From positions 5,518,001-5,582,000 of the forward strand of contig OW818685.1 in NCBI GenBank assembly GCA_942493245.1: a DNA stretch of 64,000 nucleotides, read 5' to 3'. The notes below the pieces were generated by a model that was not told the DNA's origin, searched no databases, and worked only from the letters and a program-made list of their open reading frames with translations. Each line of letters begins with the position of its first letter. Position 1 is the first letter of the stretch. The DNA is from DAOPYU01 sp942493245. GTDB taxonomy: Bacteria > Sumerlaeota > Sumerlaeia > UBA8349. A program made the position numbers and the translations under genes. This document shows, one piece after another, positions 1 to 9,319 of the stretch.

Positions 1-2496
1 AAGGTCTCGGGGCAGATAAATCTCGAAAGCGCACCCCCGGTTTTTCTCGGAATACACATAGATGAAACCGTTGTGCTGTTTGACGATTCCATAGACGGTT
101 GAAAGTCCCAACCCCGTCCCTTTACCCTGTTCTTTGGTGGTATAGAACGGCTCGAAAACATGCGCCAGCGTCTTCTCATCCATCCCGACTCCCGTGTCGC
201 TCACGGTGAGCAACAGGTAACGGCCCGCGAGCATTTCCGGATGGGACAGAACAAACGATTCGTCGATCTGAACCTCCTGGGCTTCTATCTTGAGGATACC
301 TCCGCCGGGCATGGCGTCCTGAGCGTTGACCGACAGGTTGATCAGAATCTGCTCGATCTGCCCGGCATCCGCCCGAATCGGGCACTGCGACGGGGGAACC
401 AGGATGTTGATGTGGATATCCTCGCGAATGGTCCGGCGCAGAATGGTTTCAAAATGCCGGACAATCTGTCCCAGATCCACCGTCTTCAGTTCGATGACCT
501 GCTTGCGGCTGAATGTCAACAGCCGGGAAATCAGATCTTTGGCTCGTTCCGCGGCTCGCCGGATCTGACGCAGTTCGGTTTGAGCCTCCCCGGGAGCATT
601 CGACAACAGGAAATCGGTGTAGCCGAGAATCGGAGTCAGGAGATTGTTGAAATCGTGCGCGATTCCTCCAGCCAGAAGCCCCACTGTCTCCATTTTCTGG
701 GATTGCAGGAGCTGCTGTTCGAGTTTTTTTTCATTCGTGACATCACGCGCAATTCCGATAAAACCGTTCAAGATCCCCGACTCGCTACGCATGGCGGTCA
801 CGGTCAACGCAACCGTGAGACGAACACCGTCTTTGCGGATATAAGTCCACTCCCGCGTTTCCTGTTCCGAATCATAAATGCCCAGGACAAAAACATTGAA
901 ACCCGGACGAATGCCCAGTTCGGAAGCCCGCCGGCTCACCTCCGCCGGATCGTGAAACGCCAGGGGAGTCATCTTGCCAATGACTTCGTCCGCCTGGTAC
1001 CCCAGCATGAGGACGGCGCCTTCGTTGAAAATTTGAATAATCCCGTCCGGATCCGTGCTGATAATACTGTAGGCGCGCGAAGCGTGCAGCAGGGACTGGA
1101 AATGCTCGTTCGCCTTTCGGATCGCATCCATGGTTTCCTTCAGGCGTTCGGTCATGTGGTTAAAGGCCTCGGCCCAGGCGCCGATCTCATCACGCGACTC
1201 GATCTCCACATGTTGATCCAGATCACCCCGCATGATCGTTTCGACCGCCCCGGTCATCCGCCGGATCGGGCGCACCACCGTCCAGGCGGTCAACAGACCC
1301 AGAAACCCGACACCGAGCGTAATAATGCCTCCCGCAATCCCCATCGTACGGACCATCCGGGTCTTCCCGTCGGATAAAACAACCCGATACAACTCCAGTT
1401 CATCCTCGTAGGCGCTGGTCCCGATCACCCAGTCCCACGGCGCATAATAGGCAAGGCGGGCAACCTTCCAACGCGATTTCGTCTCGCCGGGGTTTTGCCA
1501 CGCATAACGCTCGGTCGCCATCTCACCCGGATCCAGGAGAACCGCCTTGTTGACAATGGATTGGATAAAATAGCGCCCCTCGCTGTCCTTTTCGTTCCAG
1601 ATGTTTTCCCCATCGCGTTCCCCGTAGCGGGAAATAATATAGCGCCCTCTCTGCTCTCCCTTTCCCGCAATGACATAGACATACCCCGCTTCTCCGACTT
1701 TGGTCTGGAGAATGGCCTGCCGCACCCGCGCCTCGAGGCTCTTTAACTTCGTTCCCGTATAAAGCATCCCGATAATGGAGCCGGAGCGATCGCGAATGGG
1801 TTGATAGGCGGTCAGATACCATTCATTGACCACATAGGCTCGCCCTTGAAAGTTGTTCCCCTTCAAGACCTCCTCCAGCACCGGGTTGAGGGTTCCGTTC
1901 GGATTGCGGGATGGGATATACGTTCCAATCGCGCGCCGTCCCCTTCGGTCTTTGACCGCCGTCGCGACCCGCAGCATGTCCCCTTTTTCATTCATCCGTT
2001 GAAAAATCGTGCAGGTATCGCCCACCAGTCCGACCACTTCATCCACCAGGGGGGTCTCGACTGCCGGGTCGTCGTTCGGCTCCACTTGAAGATTTCCAAC
2101 GATCAATTTCGGTAGTTGGATCTGTTGCGATTCTGTGGTGAACTGGTTGACCGCCGTCCAAGTGAGAGTCTCGCTCGACAGGCGCACTTTCCCCTCGTGT
2201 TCCAGAATATGCCGCGCCACGTTCAGGTTGTTGTTAACCTGTTCCTGAACAGCTTCGTCTTCGGTTTGAACCAGATTGTAAACCCCTTGCGTGATATGAT
2301 CGAGATCGGCGTCGATCAACTTGTTGACTTCCGTTTCGGCCAGCCGGTGGTACTGAGCGCTTTGCCAGGCGGCCAGAACCAGCAGCGCGGCGGCAGTCAC
2401 CAGTACGCCCACAATACCCACGAGGGAAATCTTGATGTTTAATTTCAGGTCGTGGAAAAAAGAGAACACTGTCTTCCCTTTCACATGATCACTCAT
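1..2496 (-). CDS. Sensor histidine kinase (Cache-HAMP-PAS-HisKA-HATPase), C-terminus cut by window edge
   Basis: Membrane sensor kinase, 832 codons visible, open at the left edge of the window. Reading the minus strand from the ATG at 2496: a membrane helix at about residues 21-44, a large extracytoplasmic region of about 330 residues resembling a Cache-type sensor (two alpha/beta halves, motifs such as GTYIPSRNPDG and IIGMLYTGT), a second helix near 378-400, HAMP near 403-458, one PAS domain near 470-590, then the HisKA H-box AHDFNN with phospho-acceptor His614, and the ATPase domain with N box, DTGVGM and GKGTGLGLS. The frame remains open past GLGLSTVYGIVKQHNG to the edge, so a C-terminal receiver domain (hybrid kinase), common in this architecture, could lie outside. 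The ligand is unknown; Cache domains usually bind small organic acids or amino acids. No response regulator gene is visible next to it. The start is chosen because a hydrophobic segment follows within 20 residues; the ribosome site is weak. Confidence 0.93.
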   Translation of the reverse strand, partial: MSDHVKGKTVFSFFHDLKLNIKISLVGIVGVLVTAAALLVLAAWQSAQYHRLAETEVNKLIDADLDHITQGVYNLVQTEDEAVQEQVNNNLNVARHILEHEGKVRLSSETLTWTAVNQFTTESQQIQLPKLIVGNLQVEPNDDPAVETPLVDEVVGLVGDTCTIFQRMNEKGDMLRVATAVKDRRGRRAIGTYIPSRNPNGTLNPVLEEVLKGNNFQGRAYVVNEWYLTAYQPIRDRSGSIIGMLYTGTKLKSLEARVRQAILQTKVGEAGYVYVIAGKGEQRGRYIISRYGERDGENIWNEKDSEGRYFIQSIVNKAVLLDPGEMATERYAWQNPGETKSRWKVARLAYYAPWDWVIGTSAYEDELELYRVVLSDGKTRMVRTMGIAGGIITLGVGFLGLLTAWTVVRPIRRMTGAVETIMRGDLDQHVEIESRDEIGAWAEAFNHMTERLKETMDAIRKANEHFQSLLHASRAYSIISTDPDGIIQIFNEGAVLMLGYQADEVIGKMTPLAFHDPAEVSRRASELGIRPGFNVFVLGIYDSEQETREWTYIRKDGVRLTVALTVTAMRSESGILNGFIGIARDVTNEKKLEQQLLQSQKMETVGLLAGGIAHDFNNLLTPILGYTDFLLSNAPGEAQTELRQIRRAAERAKDLISRLLTFSRKQVIELKTVDLGQIVRHFETILRRTIREDIHINILVPPSQCPIRADAGQIEQILINLSVNAQDAMPGGGILKIEAQEVQIDESFVLSHPEMLAGRYLLLTVSDTGVGMDEKTLAHVFEPFYTTKEQGKGTGLGLSTVYGIVKQHNGFIYVYSEKNRGCAFEIYLPRDL

Positions 2497-2980
2497 TTCA
2501 TCCCGCACCCAATTGTCGAGAACAACCGCGCAAGACGGACCTTCCCTCCACTCGAAACGCTTTTGAACGCCTTCCCCTCTCCCAAGTCTCGGGAGATCTT
2601 CTCGATGGGCAACGATTCGAACAACTCACGTCCAAGCCTTCATGTGATCCCGCTATCTATTCCAGTTGATCGTACCCTTGCGCCCGTCTCGGTGACAAGG
2701 CTTTTCTCAGTAAGCCTTTAGCCAAATCTTAGAGTTCCGGAGAACCCCACTGGCCCAGAGTGAGTGCCCCAGTGGGGCACCGGGCGGTTGCGGTACAGAT
2801 TTCTTCAGGTCCGAAGGTTTTTCTATACGAACAACAGGCGCGATCCAGTTGACCAACACCCTTCGCCCCAGTGGGCGCGGTTTTTTTTGTCCGTCGCGAA
2901 GCATGGCTAAATGCTTACTAAAATCTGCCCCCCCTCTCTATTAGACAAAGAGGAGTTCCTGTTCCGTCTCCGTCTCTTCT
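2497..2980. other. Gene-free stretch with GC-rich palindromes
   Basis: This 484-bp gap lies between the kinase start and the stop of the DUF4832-type gene. It holds a perfect inverted repeat TGCCCC-AGT-GGGGCA near 2765-2779. Reading the minus strand, the neighbouring bases (GGCCAGTGGGGTTCTCCGGAA) resemble bases near 17728-17760, so the two may be decayed copies of one dispersed repeat. I see no credible gene; a 65-codon frame at 2707-2904 is just translated repeat. Confidence 0.6.
2873..2899 (+). terminator. Terminator-like hairpin with T8 tract, no gene reading into it
   Basis: CGCCC-CAGT-GGGCG is followed by CGG and a run of eight T on the plus strand. The shape is that of an intrinsic terminator, but both flanking genes run on the minus strand, so nothing obvious is terminated. 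It may be part of a repeat, or end a small transcript not recognised here. Confidence 0.35.
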
Positions 2981-4462
2981 TTACTGTCCCCGCGGCTTCA
3001 ACTCGATCTGCCCGATCTTGTAACGGCGGTGGCCGTCTTCATTCGCCAGGGGCAGGGCGATGCGCGGGGCGCCGTCCGACGCGCCGACCGAGACGAACAG
3101 GTCATAGACGCCCGGCTGAACATTGGCCGCGAACCGGTCGGTCATACGCGCCACCGTGGGACGGAACTCGACCGTCTTGACGGGAGCCTGACCCTCAGGA
3201 CCGACCTCGATCTGGCGCAGGTCGAGGCTGCTGTCCACGCACACGGCCACAATACCGCCTTTCTCGTCCTTGAGCGTCACAGCCATGAACCCGCCCGGGT
3301 AACAGGGCGCGACGCCCGCGTTGGCCCACTGGGCCTGGAACGCGAACGGTTGGCCGAGCGCCACGGTCGGTTCCCAGCGCGCCTCGCGCAGCTGGAGCCG
3401 ATACCCCAGGCGGCGGTTGATGCGCTCAATGACCGCGCGGTTCGCCTCCAGAAATTCGCGCGGCCACCAGTGGATCGAGAGGTAACTGGCGTGGTATTCC
3501 TCGACCGATTGCGCCAGCAGCGAGCCGTCACCCCATGCGCCCTTCTCCTTCGACGAGCCATAGTGTTCGTGTTCGAGAATAACGGGGACATGGGGCCAGA
3601 AGGCTTGGGCCAGCCCGGCGTGGAACCAGGAATTCGGGGCGGGCTGGACACAGATGCTGTCGTCGCGCAGGGTCATGCCGAGCGAGCGGGCGTACGTGGC
3701 CAGAGGGGGTACCGGCTCCTTGCTGTCGGGGCCGATGAGGTCGTCGTTCAGGCAGAGGAGCGTTTTCTTGAAATGTTTGGCGTAGAGGTCCAGGTGGCGC
3801 TGGCGCGTGGCGTCGTCGTAGGGCCGTTTTGTGCTGGCCCAGGTGTGTCCCTCGCCCCACACGCCATAGGAGCCGACATCCACAAACGCCACGGCGGGGT
3901 TGCCGTCATAGCGCGCGGCCAGCGCTTTCAGAAAAGCGTCGAGTTTGGCCAGGAAGACCGGATCGTTGTAGTCGGGTTCCCAATAGGGACCGTCGGCTTT
4001 CACGCCGTCACCCGGACGAAAATTCAGTCCCTTGGCGCCTGCCTTTTCCACCCACTCGGGCGTGGCGTAGCGCATCCAACTTTCGCAACAACTGATCCGC
4101 AGGGCGATCTGTTTGCCCCGGTCTCCCCAGCGCTGAGTGGGCGTGTCGAGCAGGCTCCAGTCGTAGTGTCCCTCTTCCGGCTCCAGGAACGCCCAGGGGA
4201 GGCGGAGGTAAATGACCGAGAGGCCGGGAAAATCCTCAAGCGTGTCGGACGGTTCGAGTTTCGAACCGTAGTTGGTGATGACGTTCGAGTAGTACATCAT
4301 CGTCCACCCCATGCCGGGGTTGACGAGCGCAACGCCGGTGTCCGCCGGACGGACCACGCACGAGGCGGGATTCGTGGTGGACGAATCCTGGGATGAAACC
4401 GGAGTCGCCATCAGAAAAGTCAGACCCGCAAAAAGATAGATAGAGAACGAACGAATAGGCAT
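2981..4462 (-). CDS. Exported DUF4832-type (glycoside hydrolase-like) protein
   Basis: 493 residues from the ATG at 4462, which has AAGGAGA about 10 bases upstream and opens directly into a signal peptide (hydrophobic stretch IYLFAGLTFLMA, cleavage near SSQ). An upstream frame extension to 4579 lacks such signals. The N-terminal part carries NPGMGWTM and a TIM-barrel-like pattern (YLRLPWAFLEPEEGHYDW, then VDVGSYGVWGEGHTW), and the C-terminal part is a beta-sandwich-like domain with QWANAGVAPCYPG, as in proteins annotated DUF4874/DUF4832. Such proteins are often near polysaccharide-degradation genes and are suspected glycosidases, but no activity can be read from this sequence. Acidic residues in GVWGEGH and in ILEHEHYGS would be the first catalytic candidates. 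Expected location: periplasm or cell exterior. It may be co-transcribed with the methyltransferase gene 127 bp upstream, but a functional link is not evident. Confidence 0.75.
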   Translation of the reverse strand: MPIRSFSIYLFAGLTFLMATPVSSQDSSTTNPASCVVRPADTGVALVNPGMGWTMMYYSNVITNYGSKLEPSDTLEDFPGLSVIYLRLPWAFLEPEEGHYDWSLLDTPTQRWGDRGKQIALRISCCESWMRYATPEWVEKAGAKGLNFRPGDGVKADGPYWEPDYNDPVFLAKLDAFLKALAARYDGNPAVAFVDVGSYGVWGEGHTWASTKRPYDDATRQRHLDLYAKHFKKTLLCLNDDLIGPDSKEPVPPLATYARSLGMTLRDDSICVQPAPNSWFHAGLAQAFWPHVPVILEHEHYGSSKEKGAWGDGSLLAQSVEEYHASYLSIHWWPREFLEANRAVIERINRRLGYRLQLREARWEPTVALGQPFAFQAQWANAGVAPCYPGGFMAVTLKDEKGGIVAVCVDSSLDLRQIEVGPEGQAPVKTVEFRPTVARMTDRFAANVQPGVYDLFVSVGASDGAPRIALPLANEDGHRRYKIGQIELKPRGQ

Positions 4463-4589
4463 GAGGGGAAATTCTCCTTCTGGTATGTCTCTCCGGAAAC
4501 AATATCCGCTGAACGCAATCATAGAGACAGGACACTTAAAACAACAGGGGAATGGTTCCGCCTTCGGGCGAAATCTCACCTCCGTCTCC

Positions 4590-5552
4590 TTACTTCTTCT
4601 TCAACACCCGCGCGAGCGACCAGCGGCCCCGGCCGGTTTCCTGCGAAAGGATCTCAACAGCCCGTTTCTGGGTTCCACACTCTTTCAGCAGCACTTCATA
4701 CCGTAACCGGACCCGGTCCTTTTCCTCCTCGGTCCAGAGCTGTCCCTGATTCACGAGGGAGTTCGCCTGCGGCTTTCGCAAATCGGCCAGGAGCGAACCG
4801 GGCTGGACCTTCGCCACCTCGGCCGTCTGGTGGCGGAAGGCGGTCGGGCTGATTTCGAACCCGGTGGCGCGGCGGTTCAGGCCGATGGCCACTTTCGCCG
4901 TCGAAAAACTGCCGAGGAACAAATCGCAGACCAGATCCTTCTCGTTGCTGCTGTACTGGAGGATCTTCAGGAGCAGCTGCGTCGGCAGTTCGTTCTTGTT
5001 CTTGGTTCGGCCCGGTTTGTACTCGCGGTTGATCGTCCACACGTCCTCGCGGTCGGTGTAATTCTGCGAGCCGTTGCCCTCGGTCTTCTCGTCGGCGCCG
5101 TAGCGGCAGTGGGTGTTGAAGGTCACCGGCCCGCCGGGCTTCACGTAGTAGAGGAGGTGGTAGTGCGAGGAGATGTACTTGCGCGAGGTGTACACGCCGA
5201 AGTTGTATTTCCAGATGAGGTGGTTCACCTCTTTCAGTTTCGTGGCGTCGAGCGCGTTGAGCAGGTGGCGCAGGTGCGTGTAACCGGAGACGATATAGAG
5301 CGACCCGCCGGGACGCAGGATGCGCTCGGCCTCGCGGACCCAGGCGGCGCTGAAGGCGGCATACTCCTCGGCGGGCACTTCCACATAGCCGTCCAGGACG
5401 TGCTCCTCCTTGCGGTTGTAATGCTTGTGGAGGGTATCGCCCTGGATGCCATAGGGCGGGTCGGTTACGATCAGGTCCACAGACCCGTCGGGGATGTGGC
5501 GCCGACACCCTTCGATGCAGTCTTCGTTGTAGAAAGGCAGAGAAGGGGTCAT
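4590..5552 (-). CDS. Orphan DNA methyltransferase (DPPY, beta-class order) with a C-terminal HTH-like extension
   Basis: 320 residues. The catalytic motif IV DPPY lies at residues 31-34, close to the N-terminus, and the S-adenosylmethionine-binding motif (DLFLGSFST, in place of FxGxG) lies near residue 215. This order is that of beta-class adenine-N6 or cytosine-N4 methyltransferases. The last 45 or so residues (TEEEKDRVRLRYEVLLKECG onward) form a basic helical segment resembling a helix-turn-helix, which could contribute to target recognition. No endonuclease gene is adjacent, so it is probably an orphan (regulatory or anti-restriction) enzyme rather than half of a restriction system. The start ATG at 5552 has GAGG 8 bases upstream. 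The recognition sequence cannot be predicted. Confidence 0.88.
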   Translation of the reverse strand: MTPSLPFYNEDCIEGCRRHIPDGSVDLIVTDPPYGIQGDTLHKHYNRKEEHVLDGYVEVPAEEYAAFSAAWVREAERILRPGGSLYIVSGYTHLRHLLNALDATKLKEVNHLIWKYNFGVYTSRKYISSHYHLLYYVKPGGPVTFNTHCRYGADEKTEGNGSQNYTDREDVWTINREYKPGRTKNKNELPTQLLLKILQYSSNEKDLVCDLFLGSFSTAKVAIGLNRRATGFEISPTAFRHQTAEVAKVQPGSLLADLRKPQANSLVNQGQLWTEEEKDRVRLRYEVLLKECGTQKRAVEILSQETGRGRWSLARVLKKK

Positions 5553-5672
5553 GCGGAAAACCTCGGGGACAAAATGGCCGAATCAGGCAGTTGGACCGCC
5601 CGGTTCAGACGCCGGACGCGATACCATTGCGGGGTCATGGTACAACGCGGCAGAGGGCTTGACGATGAAAAA

Positions 5673-5700
5673 GTAGGGGCGGGTCTAAGCCCACCCCTAC
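5673..5700. repeat. GTAGGGG(C/T)GGG palindrome
   Basis: A 28-bp near-perfect palindrome between the methyltransferase and the RND gene: arm GTAGGGGCGGGTCTA against AGCCCACCCCTAC. It is followed by AGAA. The motif CCC(G/A)CCCCTACAGAA recurs at 53513-53527, so it belongs to a dispersed family. It sits just beyond the RND stop codon, where it could also help to end transcription. Confidence 0.7.
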
Positions 5701-5739
5701 AGAACATTTGTAAAGAAGCCTGCGCTTTCAGGGAAGACC

Positions 5740-8700
5740 CTATTCCTTTTCTCTGGGTGAATCTCCAGAGTCTGCCGTTTCCTCCCCCGTCCACGTCTCC
5801 TCCGGCCCTTCCTCTTCCTCCCGGGTTTCCCCTTCGAAGGGACGGTTGTCCCCGACAGGTGCCAAGACTGGAACCGGGGCCAGGGACTTCCCTCGGAAGT
5901 CGAAGATGAGGCTGTAAACGTAGGGCACCACAAAGAGCGTGAGAACCGTGGCGACCATCATGCCGAAGATGAGCGCGTTGGCCAGCGAGGTCCACCACTG
6001 GCTCGTCTCGGTGTTGTAGTCCCAGCGCCATTCGTAGAAGTTGTAGCTGAGTTTGAGCGCCATTGGCACCAGCCCCAGGACGCACGTCACGGCGGTGAGC
6101 ATCACGGGGCGGAACCGCGTGGCGCCCGCCTGCACAATGGCCTCGGTGCACGACAGTCCGCGTTGGCGCTGAACGTTGATGTAGTCCAGCAGCACGATGG
6201 CGTTGTTGACCACCACGCCCGCCAGCGAGATCACCGCCATGCCGGTCATGATGATACCGAACGGCTGGCGCGTGAGAATCAGGCCGAGAAACACGCCGAT
6301 GAACGACAGGATCACCGAGACCATGATGATGATGGACTGGGTCAACGAGTTGAACTCAATAACCAGGACCAGAAACACCAAAAGGAGCGCGGTCAGGAAG
6401 GCGCGCGACATGAACGTCTGCGATTCCTCCTTGTCCTCGTTTTCGCCCGTGTACCGGATGAAGTACCCCGGCGGCAATTGCAAAGGTCCGGCGGGTTCGG
6501 CCATCAGGCCGGGCGCGGCCTTTTGCAATTGCTCAACCCGCACGGCGCCACTGTCCAGGGCGCGGTTCAGGTCGGCCACCACTGCGTCGAGGAATTCCGG
6601 GGACGGGTTCGCCGCGTCCACACCGTTCAACTGCTCGCGGGTTTCAGGCGAGAGCAATTTCTGAACGGACTCGTGGAGGGGGTTGGCTGTGTCGTTGAGG
6701 AAACGGACCAGTCCGGCGGGGTCCAGCACGTCGGTGCGGGTGAAGGCGGCGGCGCCCTCCTCGGCCAGGCGTCTCACCTCATCGAGCGCCTGTTGCGAGT
6801 TGAACCCCTTGGCCACGTTCGCCATGACGGTGACCACGCGCTTCTGGTCAATGTGCTTGATGGCGGAAAGTCCGCTGGTGTTGACCACACGCGCCACCGA
6901 GGTCAACGGGATCTGCGCGCCGGTCGGCGCGGGCACCCGCAGGCGCAGGACGTCCTCCATCGTCTGGCGCTGCTCCGGTTTCAGGCGCGCCGTGATGTCG
7001 TACTCGTCCTCGGCGTCGCGATAATCCCCTACCTTGATGCCGTTGACGGCGGCCTTGACCAATTGACCGATGAGATAGGCGTTGAGTCCGAAGATCGGGG
7101 CGCGTTCCTTGTCCACCATCACGTTGACCTCGGGCAGGCCGGTGCGGTAATCGTCGCGCAGATCCACCAGACCCGGCACGTTCGCAATGCGGCGCTCGAG
7201 AGTCTGGGCCAGCCGGGCCAGGAGCGCGTAGTCGTCTCCGGCGATTTCGACATTGACCGGCGGGCCGGTGGGCGGGCCTTCCTCCTGTTTGTCCACCGTG
7301 ACAAGGACGCCCGTGAGCGCCTGAGTCAGTTCGGTTCGGATGGCGTCCATCGTGTCGTTCGAGTTGCGGAAGTAAATCTTGCCGTCGTCCCCTTCCCCCT
7401 GGCGCAGTTCGATGGCGATCATGTCAATCATGATGCTGGCGAAGTTCGACCCGGACGAGGTCCCCGCGCCCCGGCCCACCGTCGCCGTCACGCTCTTGAT
7501 GTTCCCGTACCGGTTGACGATCGCTTCGGCCTGGAGGGCGAACTGGTTCGTGCGGTACACATTCGTGCCCTGCGGCGCTTCGATGTTGACGATGATCCGT
7601 TTAGGTTCGGTGTCGGGGAAGAGCTCCACCCCCAGGTCGCTGGACACAAACGTCTGCCCGGCGATGAGGAGCGTCGCAAAGAAGAAACAGAGCGTCAGAA
7701 CGCGGTAGCGCATGCCGAAGCGCAAAAACCATTTGTAGGTCCGGATGATAAATCCGGGTTGCGCCTCAAAATTTTCTCCCCGCGCTTTTTTCGGACGCTT
7801 GATCATGTAGATCGCAAAAACAGGGGACATGAAGAGCGCCACAAAGAGCGACGCGAGCAACACGATAATGACCGTCTTGGGCAGGTAGGACATGAACTGC
7901 CCCATGATGCCGGGCCACGCCACCATCGGCGCAAACGCCACGACCGTTGTGGCGGTCGAACCGATCACCGGCCAGGCCACCTCCTGCGTCCCCTCGCGCG
8001 CCGCCTGGAGCAGCGGTTTGCGCTCCTCGACGTGGTGGCGGTAGATGTTCTCGACAATCACGATCGCATTGTCCACCAGCATGCCCAGCGCCATGATGAG
8101 GCTGAAGAGCACGACCATGTTGAGCGTGAACCCGAGCAGTTGCAGGATGTAGAACGACATCAGCATGGTCAGCGGGATGGCCAGCGACACCAGAATCGCG
8201 TTGCGGAATCCGAGTGAGATGAACACCACCGCCAGCACCAGAATCAGCGCGGTCAGGATGTTGTTTTCGAGGTCGGTCACCATCGTTCCGATTTCCTCCG
8301 ACGAATCGGAGGTGACGGTGAGTTGAATCCCCTCGGGCAACAGTTTGCGGTACTTCTCGATGATCTTCTTCACATCGTCCGCGATGCGCAGCAGATGCTC
8401 GCCCGAACGCTTGGTCACCTTGATCGAGACCGCCTCGACCCCGTTGATGCGCGAGAAGGAGTCGCGGTCCTTGAACGTGTCGCGCCCCACCGCCACGTCG
8501 GTCAGGTACACGGGCTTCCCGTCGCGCACCGCCACCACTAGGCGGTTGATCTCCTCGGGCGACACAAACTCCGACGGGGACTTCAGGCTGTATTTCCCCT
8601 CGCCGATCTCGAGACTCCCGCCCGGCGTGTTCTTGTTGTTCAGCGTCACCGTCCGCACGATTTCTTCCATGGTCAGGCGGTAGGCCGACACGCGGTCCAG

Positions 8701-9264
8701 GTCGAACTCAACCCGGATCTCGCGCTCCAGGCCCCCGAGCAGTTCCGCGTCGAGCACGCCCTGAACCGCCTCGATTTCGTCTTCCATGTCCTCGGCGATC
8801 TGTTTGAGGCGCACCAACCCGATGTCGCCGGAGATGTTGATGAACATGACCGGGAATTCGTCGTTGGCCGAGAGTTCCTTGGTTATCGGCTCCTCCATGT
8901 CCTCGGGCAGGTCGGGAATAGATTCGCTGACCTTGTCGCGCACCTTCTGCAGCGCCGTTTCAATATCAACCGTCGGTTCGAACTCGATCATGATGAACGA
9001 GTTGTTTTCCGATGAGGTGGATTCGATCTTCTTTACATCGGTCAGGTTTTTCAGTTTCCGCTCGATGGGATACGTCACCAGGGTTTCCATGTCGGAGGGC
9101 GACGTGCCCTCATAGAAACTCATCACCAGGATGAACGGGAACTTGATGTCGGGCGCGCTCTCGCGCGGCAGCGTCACATAGGCGCCGATCCCGGCGATGG
9201 TGATGATGAACGCGAAGACCAGGATTACGATGCGGTTGTCTATACAGAGATTCGTCAGACGCAT
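5740..9264 (-). CDS. RND (HAE1/AcrB-type) efflux permease
   Basis: Inner-membrane proton-driven drug/metabolite exporter, 1174 residues. The N-terminus MRLTNLCIDNRIVILVFAFI gives TM1, followed by a porter loop (PRESAPDIKFPF, TYPIERKL), six membrane segments with IMALGMLVDNAIVIVEN, a second helix TM7 and periplasmic loop, and final segments with GVVVNNAIVLLDYI. The TM4 proton-relay pair that is Asp-Asp in AcrB reads Asp-Asn here, a variant found in other HAE1 members. The protein is longer than the usual 1030-1050 residues for two reasons: an extra segment at about residues 825-920 (FLNDTANPLHESVQKLLS and following) in the second periplasmic loop, and an acidic cytoplasmic tail of about 50 residues rich in Glu. 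It is the third gene of the tetR-adaptor-permease operon, 55 bp after the adaptor stop. No TolC-like outer-membrane factor lies in the window. Confidence 0.95.
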   Translation of the reverse strand: MRLTNLCIDNRIVILVFAFIITIAGIGAYVTLPRESAPDIKFPFILVMSFYEGTSPSDMETLVTYPIERKLKNLTDVKKIESTSSENNSFIMIEFEPTVDIETALQKVRDKVSESIPDLPEDMEEPITKELSANDEFPVMFINISGDIGLVRLKQIAEDMEDEIEAVQGVLDAELLGGLEREIRVEFDLDRVSAYRLTMEEIVRTVTLNNKNTPGGSLEIGEGKYSLKSPSEFVSPEEINRLVVAVRDGKPVYLTDVAVGRDTFKDRDSFSRINGVEAVSIKVTKRSGEHLLRIADDVKKIIEKYRKLLPEGIQLTVTSDSSEEIGTMVTDLENNILTALILVLAVVFISLGFRNAILVSLAIPLTMLMSFYILQLLGFTLNMVVLFSLIMALGMLVDNAIVIVENIYRHHVEERKPLLQAAREGTQEVAWPVIGSTATTVVAFAPMVAWPGIMGQFMSYLPKTVIIVLLASLFVALFMSPVFAIYMIKRPKKARGENFEAQPGFIIRTYKWFLRFGMRYRVLTLCFFFATLLIAGQTFVSSDLGVELFPDTEPKRIIVNIEAPQGTNVYRTNQFALQAEAIVNRYGNIKSVTATVGRGAGTSSGSNFASIMIDMIAIELRQGEGDDGKIYFRNSNDTMDAIRTELTQALTGVLVTVDKQEEGPPTGPPVNVEIAGDDYALLARLAQTLERRIANVPGLVDLRDDYRTGLPEVNVMVDKERAPIFGLNAYLIGQLVKAAVNGIKVGDYRDAEDEYDITARLKPEQRQTMEDVLRLRVPAPTGAQIPLTSVARVVNTSGLSAIKHIDQKRVVTVMANVAKGFNSQQALDEVRRLAEEGAAAFTRTDVLDPAGLVRFLNDTANPLHESVQKLLSPETREQLNGVDAANPSPEFLDAVVADLNRALDSGAVRVEQLQKAAPGLMAEPAGPLQLPPGYFIRYTGENEDKEESQTFMSRAFLTALLLVFLVLVIEFNSLTQSIIIMVSVILSFIGVFLGLILTRQPFGIIMTGMAVISLAGVVVNNAIVLLDYINVQRQRGLSCTEAIVQAGATRFRPVMLTAVTCVLGLVPMALKLSYNFYEWRWDYNTETSQWWTSLANALIFGMMVATVLTLFVVPYVYSLIFDFRGKSLAPVPVLAPVGDNRPFEGETREEEEGPEETWTGEETADSGDSPREKE

Positions 9265-9319
9265 GATGAGAAAAGGGTTCCTTACCCCGGATTGCAGAGC
9301 GGTTGCCGAGAAAAGAGGG

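Noticed and set aside
160..1377. Long plus-strand reading frame over the kinase region
   Set aside because: It is the antisense shadow of the histidine kinase; the minus strand shows all kinase motifs in one frame.
6163..8217. 684-codon plus-strand frame, His/Arg/Asp-rich
   Set aside because: Antisense of the RND permease. Composition (His, Arg, Gly runs) is that of a GC-rich shadow frame and no domain is visible.
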